Source of the DNA: Pedobacter jeongneungensis | GTDB taxonomy: Bacteria; Bacteroidota; Bacteroidia; Sphingobacteriales; Sphingobacteriaceae | Direction: 5' to 3' | NCBI RefSeq assembly: GCF_000633455.1 | Contig: NZ_AYMG01000023.1 | Location: 248,001 to 312,000, forward strand | DNA: 64,000 nucleotides | Position numbers and translations under genes: made by a program | The notes under the pieces: model-generated | What the model saw: the letters and a program-made list of their open reading frames with translations, nothing else | What the model was told of the DNA's origin: nothing | Databases searched by the model: none | Part shown: positions 33,650 to 43,431 of the stretch, one piece after another | Layout: each line of letters opens with the position of its first letter | How positions within the stretch are numbered: the stretch's first letter is position 1

Positions 33650-35056
33650 TTACCAAATATAAGTGGCTACAGATCCTTTATCGAGTGTAGCAACAAGTGT
33701 TTTACCATTCAAGCTGATGTTAAATTCGGAAGTATTTTTGCCGCTGTTAGCAACAATTAAAACATGTTTCCCTTCGGGTGTTTTAAAAGCAACATTCGGC
33801 AGATCGGCTAAATCGTTTGTAGCGATACGTAGCGAACCGGGGCGCACAAATTTAGAAGCATGCGCAATAGCATAATAGGCCAGGTTTCTGCTGTAATTGT
33901 CTTTATCGATGGTTACTGCACCCTGGCACATGGAACAACCTCCCCTATCGGTATAAGGCTTGTTTTCAGGATCGGCTGCTAAATTCCACTCCAATACATT
34001 TTTACTCCAGTTACGTGTAGCGCCGATAATTAAACGCCTTACCGGGTTTACAATGTTGATGCCAGCGGAGTTTGGCTGTTCGACCACCATTTGCTCGGAA
34101 AAGTAAATGTTCTTATCGGGATGGGCATTATGCACATCGCTTAAGGCCTCAATTTTACCGCCGTAGAGGTGAAAAGCAGATCCATCGATATATTTTTTGG
34201 CTTCGGGATCATCTAAAATGGTAATCGGATAATCAGGCCTGTCGGCATTATGATCGTATATGATAATTTTGGTTTTGATATTGGCCTTTGCAAATGCAGG
34301 GCCGAGAAATTTCTTGACAAAAAATGCCTGATCTGGTGCAACCATTAACAAGCTTGGGTTATTGCCCGGGTGCAAGGGTTCATTCTGAATGGTAATGGCA
34401 TCAATCGGAATGCCCTCTTTTTGCATCTCCTGTACGTAACGGACTAAATATTTAGCATAAACATCATAATATTCGGGCTTTAACATGCCTCCACGGGCAT
34501 CATAAGTGGTTTTCATCCATAAGGGAGGAGACCATGGCGAACCCATAATTTTCAATTTTGGGTTTATCGCAAGGATTTCCTTCATTACCGGAATGACGTC
34601 CATTTTATCGGGGCCTAAATCGAATTTTGCCTGTGTTAAATCGGTTTCACCTTCGGGAAGATCATTGTAAGAAAATACTTTTTCGTTTAAATCAGATGCA
34701 CCAATGCTCAAGCGGATATAGCTTACACCAATGTTATTTCCATCGGTAGCAAACAACTCTTTTAACAAGGCTGTTCTGGCCGGTGCCGACATTTTAACAA
34801 TATGCTGTGCACTGCCACCGGTTAAGGCATAACCAAACCCGTCAATACTTTGAAAAGTTTCCTTTTCATTGACCATAATGGTTGGATAATTGTTTTTTGC
34901 ATTCGAAAAACTCAAGCCTGTGGCTTGTTTGGCAAATAAAACGGACCGATCGGCCCTGGTTAACCAAACGTCTGCCTGGTTTTGTGCAATGGCCGAAAGT
35001 GATGAACAAGTAAGGATGCAGGCAGCTAAAAGTTGAAAGCTTTTTATAGATGGCAT
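33650..35056 (-). CDS. Glycoside hydrolase family 30 enzyme
   Basis: 468 residues with an N-terminal signal peptide (ending about SAIAQ). Family GH30 is shown by IDGFGYALTGGSA (71-83), SPWSPPLWMKT (173-183), the acid/base E226 in TIQNEPLHPG, and the nucleophile E321 in YFSEQMVVEQP; the C-terminal beta-domain ends NGKTLVATLDKGSVATYIW. The IDGFGYALTGG and CSMCQGAVTID layout is like subfamily 3, which contains beta-1,6-glucanases. That subfamily call is an inference. It is secreted or surface-located and is encoded 95 nt after susD. Confidence 0.92.
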   Translation of the reverse strand: MPSIKSFQLLAACILTCSSLSAIAQNQADVWLTRADRSVLFAKQATGLSFSNAKNNYPTIMVNEKETFQSIDGFGYALTGGSAQHIVKMSAPARTALLKELFATDGNNIGVSYIRLSIGASDLNEKVFSYNDLPEGETDLTQAKFDLGPDKMDVIPVMKEILAINPKLKIMGSPWSPPLWMKTTYDARGGMLKPEYYDVYAKYLVRYVQEMQKEGIPIDAITIQNEPLHPGNNPSLLMVAPDQAFFVKKFLGPAFAKANIKTKIIIYDHNADRPDYPITILDDPEAKKYIDGSAFHLYGGKIEALSDVHNAHPDKNIYFSEQMVVEQPNSAGINIVNPVRRLIIGATRNWSKNVLEWNLAADPENKPYTDRGGCSMCQGAVTIDKDNYSRNLAYYAIAHASKFVRPGSLRIATNDLADLPNVAFKTPEGKHVLIVANSGKNTSEFNISLNGKTLVATLDKGSVATYIW

Positions 35057-35151
35057 AGGTAAAAATATAGTTCAGATTAAAAAAACAGGAAGAAAGGTTT
35101 AACTTTCTCCCTGTTAACAATTAAACGTTAAGCGTTATAGATGATTAGCAT

Positions 35152-36735
35152 TTATTTCGTTCCACCCCACTCTTTACTTTGAAGAAGTTTGGTATTGTTT
35201 AACTCGTTGATCGGAATTGGAAAAATTTCATTTTTACCTGCAACAAAGCCTTTTGATGCCAAAACAGTGGCCGCTTTACCCCATCTGATCAGATCAAGCC
35301 AGCGATGACCTTCGCCGGCAAGTTCTAAACGTCTTTCTTTCTCAATGTTATCCTGTGTTACAGCTACCGGATTTAAACCTACCCTTGCCCTAACTGCGTT
35401 TAACAGTTGATAGGCCCTGCTTCCTGTACCAACAGCGCCTGGGGTTGCATTCATGATTGATTCCGCTTCTAACAAATAAGTATCAGCTAAACGGATTTCA
35501 TAAATATCCTGCGAGAAGTTTAAATCGAAATTGGTTCCAATTGTTGTTTTGTTTGATTGTCTGGCAATAAATTTACCAAGGAAATAACCAGTATTGTTAT
35601 AACCTGGTGTATAACCCGGTCTTTTATTACCCGAACCTGCAGGTCCGTTGCCATCGTAGTTTCCGATGATGTAATTCTTCTCCAAACTATCTAAATTGGC
35701 AACAGTTGCACCGTTTCGTGGATCGAAATGAATAAAATCAAAAAACGCTTTGGTAAACACCAGGAAGCTATAACCTGAGTAATAATCAGGGGCGGCCGCA
35801 TTTGGATTATATCCCCTTGGTCCGGTGATGATGTTTAATAAATTCCCCTCAGTTGCACCCGCATCATTCCAGTTCCCTAAAGATGCACCAGTGTGTACGA
35901 TTTCTAAAATAGATTCACTGTTAAATTTATTAGGTACTTTCCATAAATCGGCAAAGTTTGGCAATAGTTTATAGCCATAAGTAGGATTGGCCTGTCCTGG
36001 AGTCGGTCCGTTTACTATGGCAAACTGATCTGCAGCCAGCTGGTATTTTTTCTCCCACATATAAACTTTACCCAATAAAGCCTGGGCAGCTCCTTTGGTT
36101 AAACGGCCACCTTCTGTAGCGGCAGGAACTGTATTTGGCAGCCCCGGAATTGCAGCAACCAGTTCTTTTTCTATAAAAGCATAAACATCTTCCTGAGGTA
36201 CCTGGGTTACATTATACATTTCACTCACAGGAACTTCTGCCGTAAGCAGCGGAATGTTCTTAAAGAACCTTACCAAATCAAAATAGAATAATGCCCTTAA
36301 CGTTTTCGCCTCAGACGTGTAACGTGCTTTAAGTGTAGCATCCATTGATATTGCATCGATTCTTGAAAGCAGAATATTTGCACGGTAAATACCAGCATAA
36401 CCTTTATTCCAAAGATAAGTTTGTGGCCCAATTGCGGGGGTTAAAGTATAGTTGGAAATCACCTGAAGGGCATTGATATCAGTAGCACTACCACCACCAG
36501 CAAGCTGATCATCGCCGGCAACATCCATAATGGCTACTTTATCATATAAACCTCCGTCCTGATAACCAAACCTGTCGTAAACCGATATTAATGCAGCAAG
36601 GGCATCGGCAGGGGTTTTATAATAATTATCAACCAGGACACGTTCCTGAAAATTTACATCTAAATCTTTTTTGCATGAATTCAGTAATTGCGAACCAATC
36701 ACCAATGCAAGAATATATTTTATTTTAGTTTTCAT
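35152..36735 (-). CDS. SusD/RagB-family glycan-binding lipoprotein
   Basis: 527 residues started at the ATG at 36733-36735 (MKTKIKYILALVIGSQLLNS, then C); a TTG three codons upstream is less likely. The lipidated cysteine is followed by KKDLDVNFQERVLVDNYY, the usual SusD start. The TPR-containing core has AGIYRANILLSRIDAI and EAKTLRALFYFDLVRFF, and the C-terminus has the SusD signature ERRLELAGEGHRWLDLIRWG (about 470-490). It forms the lid over the SusC transporter and binds oligosaccharides at the cell surface. Eleven nt separate it from susC. Confidence 0.96.
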   Translation of the reverse strand: MKTKIKYILALVIGSQLLNSCKKDLDVNFQERVLVDNYYKTPADALAALISVYDRFGYQDGGLYDKVAIMDVAGDDQLAGGGSATDINALQVISNYTLTPAIGPQTYLWNKGYAGIYRANILLSRIDAISMDATLKARYTSEAKTLRALFYFDLVRFFKNIPLLTAEVPVSEMYNVTQVPQEDVYAFIEKELVAAIPGLPNTVPAATEGGRLTKGAAQALLGKVYMWEKKYQLAADQFAIVNGPTPGQANPTYGYKLLPNFADLWKVPNKFNSESILEIVHTGASLGNWNDAGATEGNLLNIITGPRGYNPNAAAPDYYSGYSFLVFTKAFFDFIHFDPRNGATVANLDSLEKNYIIGNYDGNGPAGSGNKRPGYTPGYNNTGYFLGKFIARQSNKTTIGTNFDLNFSQDIYEIRLADTYLLEAESIMNATPGAVGTGSRAYQLLNAVRARVGLNPVAVTQDNIEKERRLELAGEGHRWLDLIRWGKAATVLASKGFVAGKNEIFPIPINELNNTKLLQSKEWGGTK

Positions 36736-36746
36736 TTTTATCAATA

Positions 36747-39700
36747 TTAAAATCCAACATTTAAACCAAATAAGAAAGAGCGTGCCTGTGGATAGGCGCC
36801 ACGGTCTACACTGAATACTGCACCACCACCGGCATCACTTGTAACACCCAACTCAGGATCGTAACCAGAATATTTGGTAATGGTGAACAAGTTCTCGCTC
36901 AGCACATAAACCCTTAGTTTCTGCATTTTTAATTTTTCCGTAATTGATTTAGGGAAAGTATAGCCTAACTGGATGGTACGCAACCTGAAATAATCGCCTT
37001 TTTCAAGATAAACGGAGTTAAATTTAGAGTAGTTTCCATTTGGATCACCCTGTACAAGTCGGGGCAAGGTTGCACCCGTATTAGTTGGCGACCAGCTATC
37101 TAAAATTTTCGTTTGCCAGTTAGCCTGTGTACCGATATCTAACCTTCTTAAACCCTGGAAAATAGTATTTCCGGCAACTCCACTACCAAAAGCAGTAAAA
37201 TCGAAGTTTTTGTAAGCTACATTAATGGTTAAACCATAACTCATTTTTGGTGCAGGGTTACCCAGGTAGGTACGGTCATCAACGGTAATGGCATTATCGC
37301 CGTTTAAATTGGCAAATTTCAAATCACCGGGTTTGGCATTTGGCTGTAGTTTTGTGCCGTTCGGACCAACATAACTGTCAACCTCTGCCTGGGTTTGGAA
37401 TATGCCCAATGTTTGGTAACCATAAAACTCATTGTATGCCCTACCCAAAGTAGTTCTGGTAATGGCGCCCAAAGTTTGGAAACTGGCTGTATTATCTTCA
37501 ATAAAGGTAACTCCTGGCAATAATTTGGTTACTTTATTTTTGAAGAAAGATGCATTTCCATTTATCCCAATGTTAAAATCACCGATTTTTTTACGGTATC
37601 CCAGTTCCAGCTCCACCCCTGTGTTTTCCATATCGGCTACGTTAGCCGCAAAAGAACCACTTCCGGTATAACCTGGTACTGGTGGGTTTTGTAAAATGCC
37701 AATTGTTTTTTTCTTGTACCAATCAAAGTTGAAGGTGATGTTGTTTAACAAGGTGGCCTCAAAGCCGATATCGGTTTGCCTGGTTTCTTCCCATTTCAGA
37801 TCCGGATTTGCCGGAGCGTTCGGGCTATAACCTATTCCAATAGTTTCAGTTGTACCAAAAGTATAGTTACGCCCTGGGCCAACGGTTGGCACGAAAGAGA
37901 AATCGCCAATTAAATCCTGTCCGGTTACGCCATAGCTACCACGGATTTTCAAGAAAGTAAGCACATTGTTTTTAGGGAAAAAATCTTCCAGTGTTGGCAC
38001 CCAACCCACTGACGCTGAAGGGAAATAACCGAATTTATGGTTAGCACCAAACCTGGATGATCCATCTCTTCTAATCAACGCAGTAAATAAATATTTTTCA
38101 GCGTAGTTATACTGTAACCTGGAGAATAGTGAATTTACCCTGTGGTCGGTTCCGTCCGATCCGCTTGTTGTTCTGGAAGCGGCCAAAGCATTGTATCTGA
38201 ACGAAGCCTCATCAAAAGTTGTGGCCGGAATGTTTCCATAAGTACTGGTTACACCCCTGGCATTGTTATCTTTATAAGCGCCCTGACCAACCAATAAAGT
38301 AATGTTATGCTTATCGAAGGTTCTGTTATAAGATACAGTATTCTCAAAGTTATAGTTGATGATATAGTTCAGGTTTCGCGATAATGTAGCAGTAGCATTT
38401 ACACCACCCGGCCCATTGCCTAAAAAGAATGCAGGTGTAAAAGTATCGCCTCCATAAAAAGCCAGTTTAGTACCCAAAGTAGAACGTACATGTAAACCTT
38501 TAATTGGCTCGATATCTACAAAAGCATTGCCGATAATGTTGTGGTCCCAGTTGTAATTACCCAATCTTGTTTTCTGGTAGGCCAAAGGATTTTTCATCTC
38601 CTGGAAACCACCAGCCGGAATCGAATAAAAATTACCGTTATCATCTTTAAATCCTAAAGGATTATTTGGATTATAAACCGAAGCAGCAGCAGTTGGATTA
38701 TCAATTACGGCAGGCATAATCGGGTCTAAGTTAATTGCAGAACTCAATACGCCGCCATACTCTCTGTTGGTTTCGCCAATACCACTGGTAACTGCATGAC
38801 TGTAACCTAAGTTTTCGCCTATGGTAATCCATTTTGCAGGTTTATAGGTTGAATTTAAACGGATATTGGCACGGTTGAATTTCGAAATTGGTGTGGCTAC
38901 AATACCATCAATATCGGTATAACCGAATGAGGTATAAAACGTTGCCTTTTCGCTACCACCACTAATGCTTACCTCGTGATTCTGCTTTGGAGCAGCATCA
39001 TTAAAAATTAGTGATTGCCAATCTGTACCTACGCCGTATGAAGCCGGATCTGCATAAGGAAGCGCAACACCAGCTGCTGAAGCTGCCTGATTTCTTACCG
39101 TGGCATATTGCGTAGCATCAAGCATTTTTAATTTTTTCGCTGGTGCCTGAGTACCATAATAACCGCTGTAGTTAATGCTGATATTACCTGCCTTACCTTT
39201 TTTAGTGGTTACCAGGATTACTCCCGAGGCTGCACGTGCACCGTAAATGGCGGCAGAAGCTGCATCTTTTAACACTTCGATCGATTCGATATCGTTCTGG
39301 TTTAAATAACCGATACCACCATTATCGATAACTACACCATCTACCACCCAAAGCGGGTTATTTTTATCGTTACCGAAAGAAGTAAACCCCCTTAAACGTA
39401 CCGTAGCACTCGAACCCGGCTGACCAGATGTTGCTGCAATGGTTAAACCTGAAGTTCTTCCCTGTAATGATTGCTCGATACGTACTACCGGCTGATTTTC
39501 CAGGTCTGATGCTTTAACGCTCGAAATTGCACCGGTTACTACACTTTTCTTTTGTGTACCATAACCTACTACAACTATTTCTGTTAAATCTTTCGAATCG
39601 GCTTTAAGCGAAACATTGATACGACCGCCTGCCGGAACAGTTACGGTTTGCGTGGCCATGCCAATCAGGCTAATGGTTAATTTTCCACCCACAGGTGCCT

Positions 39701-39893
39701 GAATAGCGAAAACACCATTGGCATCAGTTGATGCGGCTTTGGTTGTTCCATCAAGCTTTACGGTTACGCCCGGTAATGGGTCGCCGTTTTGTTCTGTTAC
39801 TTTTCCTGTTACGGGAATATCCTGTGCCAATAAGGCCATTGGAAAAACCAGGAAACAGAACATGAAGAATACGAATGTAAATCTTCCTCTCAT
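36747..39893 (-). CDS. SusC/RagA-family TonB-linked outer-membrane transporter
   Basis: 1048 residues. A signal peptide (MRGRFTFVFFMFCFLVFPMA, then LLAQ) is followed by a carboxypeptidase-regulatory domain (IPVTGKVTEQNGDPLPGVTV, about 26-105), the SusC motif DLTEIVVVGYGTQKKSVVTG (about 102-121), and the plug (VRLRGFTSFGNDKNNPLWVV). The barrel ends with AYPQARSFLFGLNVGF. It imports oligosaccharides across the outer membrane together with SusD. A candidate promoter and a leader of about 67 nt with a small hairpin precede it, and the regulator gene lies upstream. Confidence 0.97.
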   Translation of the reverse strand: MRGRFTFVFFMFCFLVFPMALLAQDIPVTGKVTEQNGDPLPGVTVKLDGTTKAASTDANGVFAIQAPVGGKLTISLIGMATQTVTVPAGGRINVSLKADSKDLTEIVVVGYGTQKKSVVTGAISSVKASDLENQPVVRIEQSLQGRTSGLTIAATSGQPGSSATVRLRGFTSFGNDKNNPLWVVDGVVIDNGGIGYLNQNDIESIEVLKDAASAAIYGARAASGVILVTTKKGKAGNISINYSGYYGTQAPAKKLKMLDATQYATVRNQAASAAGVALPYADPASYGVGTDWQSLIFNDAAPKQNHEVSISGGSEKATFYTSFGYTDIDGIVATPISKFNRANIRLNSTYKPAKWITIGENLGYSHAVTSGIGETNREYGGVLSSAINLDPIMPAVIDNPTAAASVYNPNNPLGFKDDNGNFYSIPAGGFQEMKNPLAYQKTRLGNYNWDHNIIGNAFVDIEPIKGLHVRSTLGTKLAFYGGDTFTPAFFLGNGPGGVNATATLSRNLNYIINYNFENTVSYNRTFDKHNITLLVGQGAYKDNNARGVTSTYGNIPATTFDEASFRYNALAASRTTSGSDGTDHRVNSLFSRLQYNYAEKYLFTALIRRDGSSRFGANHKFGYFPSASVGWVPTLEDFFPKNNVLTFLKIRGSYGVTGQDLIGDFSFVPTVGPGRNYTFGTTETIGIGYSPNAPANPDLKWEETRQTDIGFEATLLNNITFNFDWYKKKTIGILQNPPVPGYTGSGSFAANVADMENTGVELELGYRKKIGDFNIGINGNASFFKNKVTKLLPGVTFIEDNTASFQTLGAITRTTLGRAYNEFYGYQTLGIFQTQAEVDSYVGPNGTKLQPNAKPGDLKFANLNGDNAITVDDRTYLGNPAPKMSYGLTINVAYKNFDFTAFGSGVAGNTIFQGLRRLDIGTQANWQTKILDSWSPTNTGATLPRLVQGDPNGNYSKFNSVYLEKGDYFRLRTIQLGYTFPKSITEKLKMQKLRVYVLSENLFTITKYSGYDPELGVTSDAGGGAVFSVDRGAYPQARSFLFGLNVGF

Positions 39894-39960
39894 AGAATTT
39901 AGTTTTAAGTTAATATTTGGTTAGTTAACACCGTGGGCCTTGGTAGCCCATTATTAAAAT

Positions 39961-39992
39961 CAAATCTAGAGAGGTGCAATACAATAGCACAA
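39961..39992 (-). promoter_or_regulatory. Promoter of the susCD-GH30-GH5 operon
   Basis: On the minus strand TAGATTTG (39968-39961) is an exact -7 match, with TTG at 39992-39990, 21 nt further upstream. The transcript would have a leader of about 60 nt including a short hairpin TGGGC/GCCCA (39950-39934). Confidence 0.55.
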
Positions 39993-40152
39993 TTTAGCGC
40001 TACTACACAAACCATACAGCAGCCCTCAATTGAGTAAAAAAGAAAGAAATGAAGCCCTACATAAGCCCTACAAAGAGGTGTTAATATAACTGATAAACAA
40101 ACACTTAAATATTTATCAAATAAATCTACTCATTTGTAACAAAAACATTGAA

Positions 40153-43071
40153 TTAAGGGTTCTTTTGGCGGGCTATTTCGATCAGAAACTCATATAAATT
40201 GGTTTCTGGTTTAAGCTGAAGTTTTTTTCTAAGACGGTAGCGCCCAACTTCAATTGCTTTTATGGTCACATTCATCAGCTGTGCCATTTCTTTTGAAGAA
40301 AGATTCATGGATAAATAGGCACAGAATTTAAGATCGTTCTGGCTCAGGTCGGGATAAAGATCTTTAAGTTTATTAAAGAATTCGGTATTTACGTGGTTAA
40401 AATGCACGCTTAAATGATCCAGTTCCTGGTCTTTCTTTTCCACATCCCTGATCAGCCTGATGAGGTGCCTGAAACTTGGCGAACTTTCGCTGATGTCGTG
40501 GTTTTTGATTACCGTAGAAATTACTTCTTTGATCTTGGCCAGCACCTTGCCACGCTGTACCAAATGCATGGTCATGGTAGAAAGTTCTTTGTTTTTATAG
40601 TTTACATCTGCTTCCAGTTTTTCGTTCTGCAGGCGCACAATTTCTTTTTCGTTACGGTCTAATTCCAGCTGGTGGAGGTAACTCATCCGCTCCTGCTCTT
40701 TAATGTGTTTCTGCTTTTGCCACCTGATGATCAGCCTGATCAGTAAAACAATCAGTATCAGGTAAACCAGTTTCATCCAAATTGTATTATACCAGGCCGG
40801 TAAAACCACAAAGCTATAACTTACCATTACCGATTCATTACCTACATCGGTTCTTGCTTTTACATTAAAGGTGTATTTGCCTGCAGGTAAATTGGTGTAG
40901 TCTTTTTCGCTTTTAATGCTCCATTCCGACCAGTCACGATCGAAACCAACTAGCTGGTAACTGAATTTGATGTTCCTGTCGTGCTCAAACAAAGTAGAAG
41001 CATATTCGAAATGGATGGAATTCAAACTGTTTACATACTCGGGCAAACTGCTTTCATCCTGTTTATCAGCAATTACCCCCTTTTTCACAAAATAACCGCC
41101 AAAAACCATACTATCTTGTTTACCAAACAGTTTGATTGTGCCCAATAACACATTTGGTTTGGTTATATTTTCGATGTATTTATCATAATTGATGTGATAA
41201 GCACCTTTATTGGCACCGATAAATATATTGTGACTATCTAACGCGTAAATGGATTCGAAACCGCCCACCACTTTTCCATCAAGTTCGGGCAGGTAAAATA
41301 TGCTGAAGGCATTTCCGCCGTCAGGTTTTCTAAAATCGATTACCCCAACTTTTTTATTGCTCACAAACCATATGTTGCCATCATTATCTTCTTTCATATA
41401 CTGTATAGACACGCCGTTAAGTGCCTTACCCAACAGCTTTAACCGCACAAACCGCTTTTTTATGGCATCATACTCGTACACGCCATCAACAGTAGCAATT
41501 AAAACCCTGTTTTTTACATGGTACACGTAATTATAGAGTTTAGATGGCAATCCATCCTTGTCGGTAAACATGGTGGTGCGCAATATGCTTTTATGATCGG
41601 GCTTTAATTCTATTTTATACACCCCATGGTAGGGATGCGATGCCCAGATATGATCGGGATTGTTATTATCAGCTACAATAAAACGCAGGGTTTCTCTTAA
41701 TCCTTCAATTTTACCCGCATTGGTAAAGGTACCGCCACTATATAGCAGTCGCTGCAGCCCCCAGTAAGTACCGGCAATAACCTCATTGCTCGGGTACACT
41801 TTATCTACCGTTTGGTACATCCAGGTGCCTGGTAAATTGTAAAGCGATCTGGCCATATTATCCTGGATCACAGAAGTGCCGTCCTCATGCGCCATTAGCA
41901 ACTGATTGTTGATTTCGTCCAAACCCCACACCTGCCCCTTGGTATTTTTTACTTCCTCAAAATTTGCCGTAGAATAGCTTAAATCAGGTGTGGCAGCATT
42001 TAGTTTGGCCGTATATAAACCGTTTGAAGTACCGATATAAATCGATTGGTTAAACTTTCTGAAAGCATAACTGGTAATCTGTTTATTCCGGTCGGGAAAA
42101 ATGTTTTTTATGGCGCTGTTAATGGCCACATAGGCAATTCCATCATCCAAAGCCAGCCACATATTCTTATCCTGATCGAGCTGGATGCCCCTCACATTGT
42201 TGTTCTGCAAACCTTCACGGTAATTGTATTTCTGCACCAGTTCGCCGCGTTTATTCATGATGTACACCCCACCTGATGTGGTGCCCACCCCGTACAAGTT
42301 TTGGTTAATCTGGCTGGCAAAATAAATCCGGTCGTTAAAAAAAACGGGATCGAGTTTCGTTTTTAAACGGCTAAGTTTATTATTGGCGATTAAAAAGAAG
42401 CCCTGTTTTAAGGTTGAAACCAGTAAAGTATCGCCTCCATATGGCAAAATTGAAGTAACGGAAAACTGTTTTAAAATGGTGTCGCTACAAAATGGCTTCC
42501 ATAAATCATGGTCGAAAACCATGAGGCCCACATCTTTGGTTTGCGAAAAAACTTTATTGTTCGCCATCCCCATAAACAGCCAGGTGGCATTTACTTTGTA
42601 GCTTTTAACAACTCCATCTTTGTAATGCAAAATGGCATTAACCGACCTAAAAAATACTTCATCGTTAATGATGGAAATGTCCCAGATATCGGCCAGTTTA
42701 CGCAGGTTTTCCGGGACGAGGTTTAATAAAGAGGTGTATTTTAAAATGCCATGTTCGTTCGGGTAATAGTAGCCAAATTCATCCTGTCCGCCAACGTAAA
42801 TTCTGTTTTTAGAGTCGATACCAATAGAGCGGACAGAGGTATAATTGGGCAAACGGTACAGGTTCCAGTACCGGCCATTAAAGGTGAGTAAGCCTTCATT
42901 GTTGCCGAAATACAAAATGCCGTTTTTATCTTGTTTAACTTCCCAGTTCTGGATCCCGCCATTATATTGCTCGTTATTGTAATTTACAATCTGCGGAATA
43001 CCCAAAAGATCCTGAGCGGAGGCTTGGGAACCAATCAGAAGGCATAAAACAGCAAGCAGAATTTTGTACAT
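40153..43071 (-). CDS. Membrane sensor-regulator: Reg_prop propeller, Y_Y_Y domain, LuxR-type HTH
   Basis: 972 residues, started at the ATG at 43069-43071 that opens a signal peptide (MYKILLAVLCLLIGSQASAQ). Residues about 25-660 are two-component-regulator propeller repeats (NGILYFGNNEGLLTFNGRYW; KNRIYVGGQDEFGYYYP). A Y_Y_Y domain follows (YQLVGFDRDWSEW, NLPAGKYTFNVKA), then one transmembrane segment (LVYLILIVLLIRLII) and a coiled coil. The C-terminal HTH is of GerE/LuxR type (LSSKEMAQLMNVTIKAIEVG). No histidine kinase is present, so the signal passes directly from periplasmic sugar binding to DNA. It is placed upstream of susC on the same strand and is the likely activator of this locus. Confidence 0.92.
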   Translation of the reverse strand: MYKILLAVLCLLIGSQASAQDLLGIPQIVNYNNEQYNGGIQNWEVKQDKNGILYFGNNEGLLTFNGRYWNLYRLPNYTSVRSIGIDSKNRIYVGGQDEFGYYYPNEHGILKYTSLLNLVPENLRKLADIWDISIINDEVFFRSVNAILHYKDGVVKSYKVNATWLFMGMANNKVFSQTKDVGLMVFDHDLWKPFCSDTILKQFSVTSILPYGGDTLLVSTLKQGFFLIANNKLSRLKTKLDPVFFNDRIYFASQINQNLYGVGTTSGGVYIMNKRGELVQKYNYREGLQNNNVRGIQLDQDKNMWLALDDGIAYVAINSAIKNIFPDRNKQITSYAFRKFNQSIYIGTSNGLYTAKLNAATPDLSYSTANFEEVKNTKGQVWGLDEINNQLLMAHEDGTSVIQDNMARSLYNLPGTWMYQTVDKVYPSNEVIAGTYWGLQRLLYSGGTFTNAGKIEGLRETLRFIVADNNNPDHIWASHPYHGVYKIELKPDHKSILRTTMFTDKDGLPSKLYNYVYHVKNRVLIATVDGVYEYDAIKKRFVRLKLLGKALNGVSIQYMKEDNDGNIWFVSNKKVGVIDFRKPDGGNAFSIFYLPELDGKVVGGFESIYALDSHNIFIGANKGAYHINYDKYIENITKPNVLLGTIKLFGKQDSMVFGGYFVKKGVIADKQDESSLPEYVNSLNSIHFEYASTLFEHDRNIKFSYQLVGFDRDWSEWSIKSEKDYTNLPAGKYTFNVKARTDVGNESVMVSYSFVVLPAWYNTIWMKLVYLILIVLLIRLIIRWQKQKHIKEQERMSYLHQLELDRNEKEIVRLQNEKLEADVNYKNKELSTMTMHLVQRGKVLAKIKEVISTVIKNHDISESSPSFRHLIRLIRDVEKKDQELDHLSVHFNHVNTEFFNKLKDLYPDLSQNDLKFCAYLSMNLSSKEMAQLMNVTIKAIEVGRYRLRKKLQLKPETNLYEFLIEIARQKNP

Positions 43072-43431
43072 AAGGTTAGGGAGAATTAAACGCAATAATA
43101 AATATATAATTTTAATTCCGGTTAACCTTGTTAACAACCATCAAAGGAACCACGCCCTTTGAAATGAACCACCTTAGTCACCTGAGAACATCTAAGGGTA
43201 ATATTATTATCCACCGATTACAATACTCAGGTGTGCTTAGATGTCTTAGGTGGTAAAAAAATAGAAAATGAGGTGTTTTAATTTGAAGCGGAACGTCAAT
43301 GCAAATTGGTGTTGCTCCGGTCCCGCTTTCTCTGCAAGTCCTCACTTCGCTCGGGGCTTTTCGTTCATCCGATAGCTATCGGATCGGGGCTATAGTTGAG
43401 TGGCAGATATTAAACAGATTATAACTTTTAC
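43072..43431. other. Spacer between SGNH hydrolase and regulator genes
   Basis: Contains the block-permuted inverted repeat at 43168-43254 and the palindrome ATCCGATAGCTATCGGAT at 43367-43384. No gene is seen. Confidence 0.6.
43168..43254. repeat. Inverted repeat with alternative pairings
   Basis: The left arm contains ACCACCTTAG, CACCTGAG and ACATCTAAG in that order; the right arm contains CTCAGGTG, CTTAGATGT and CTTAGGTGGT. The outer blocks can pair with either inner pair, but the CACCTGAG and ACATCTAAG pairings cross each other. Related blocks follow the repeat at 12168-12226. Confidence 0.65.
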
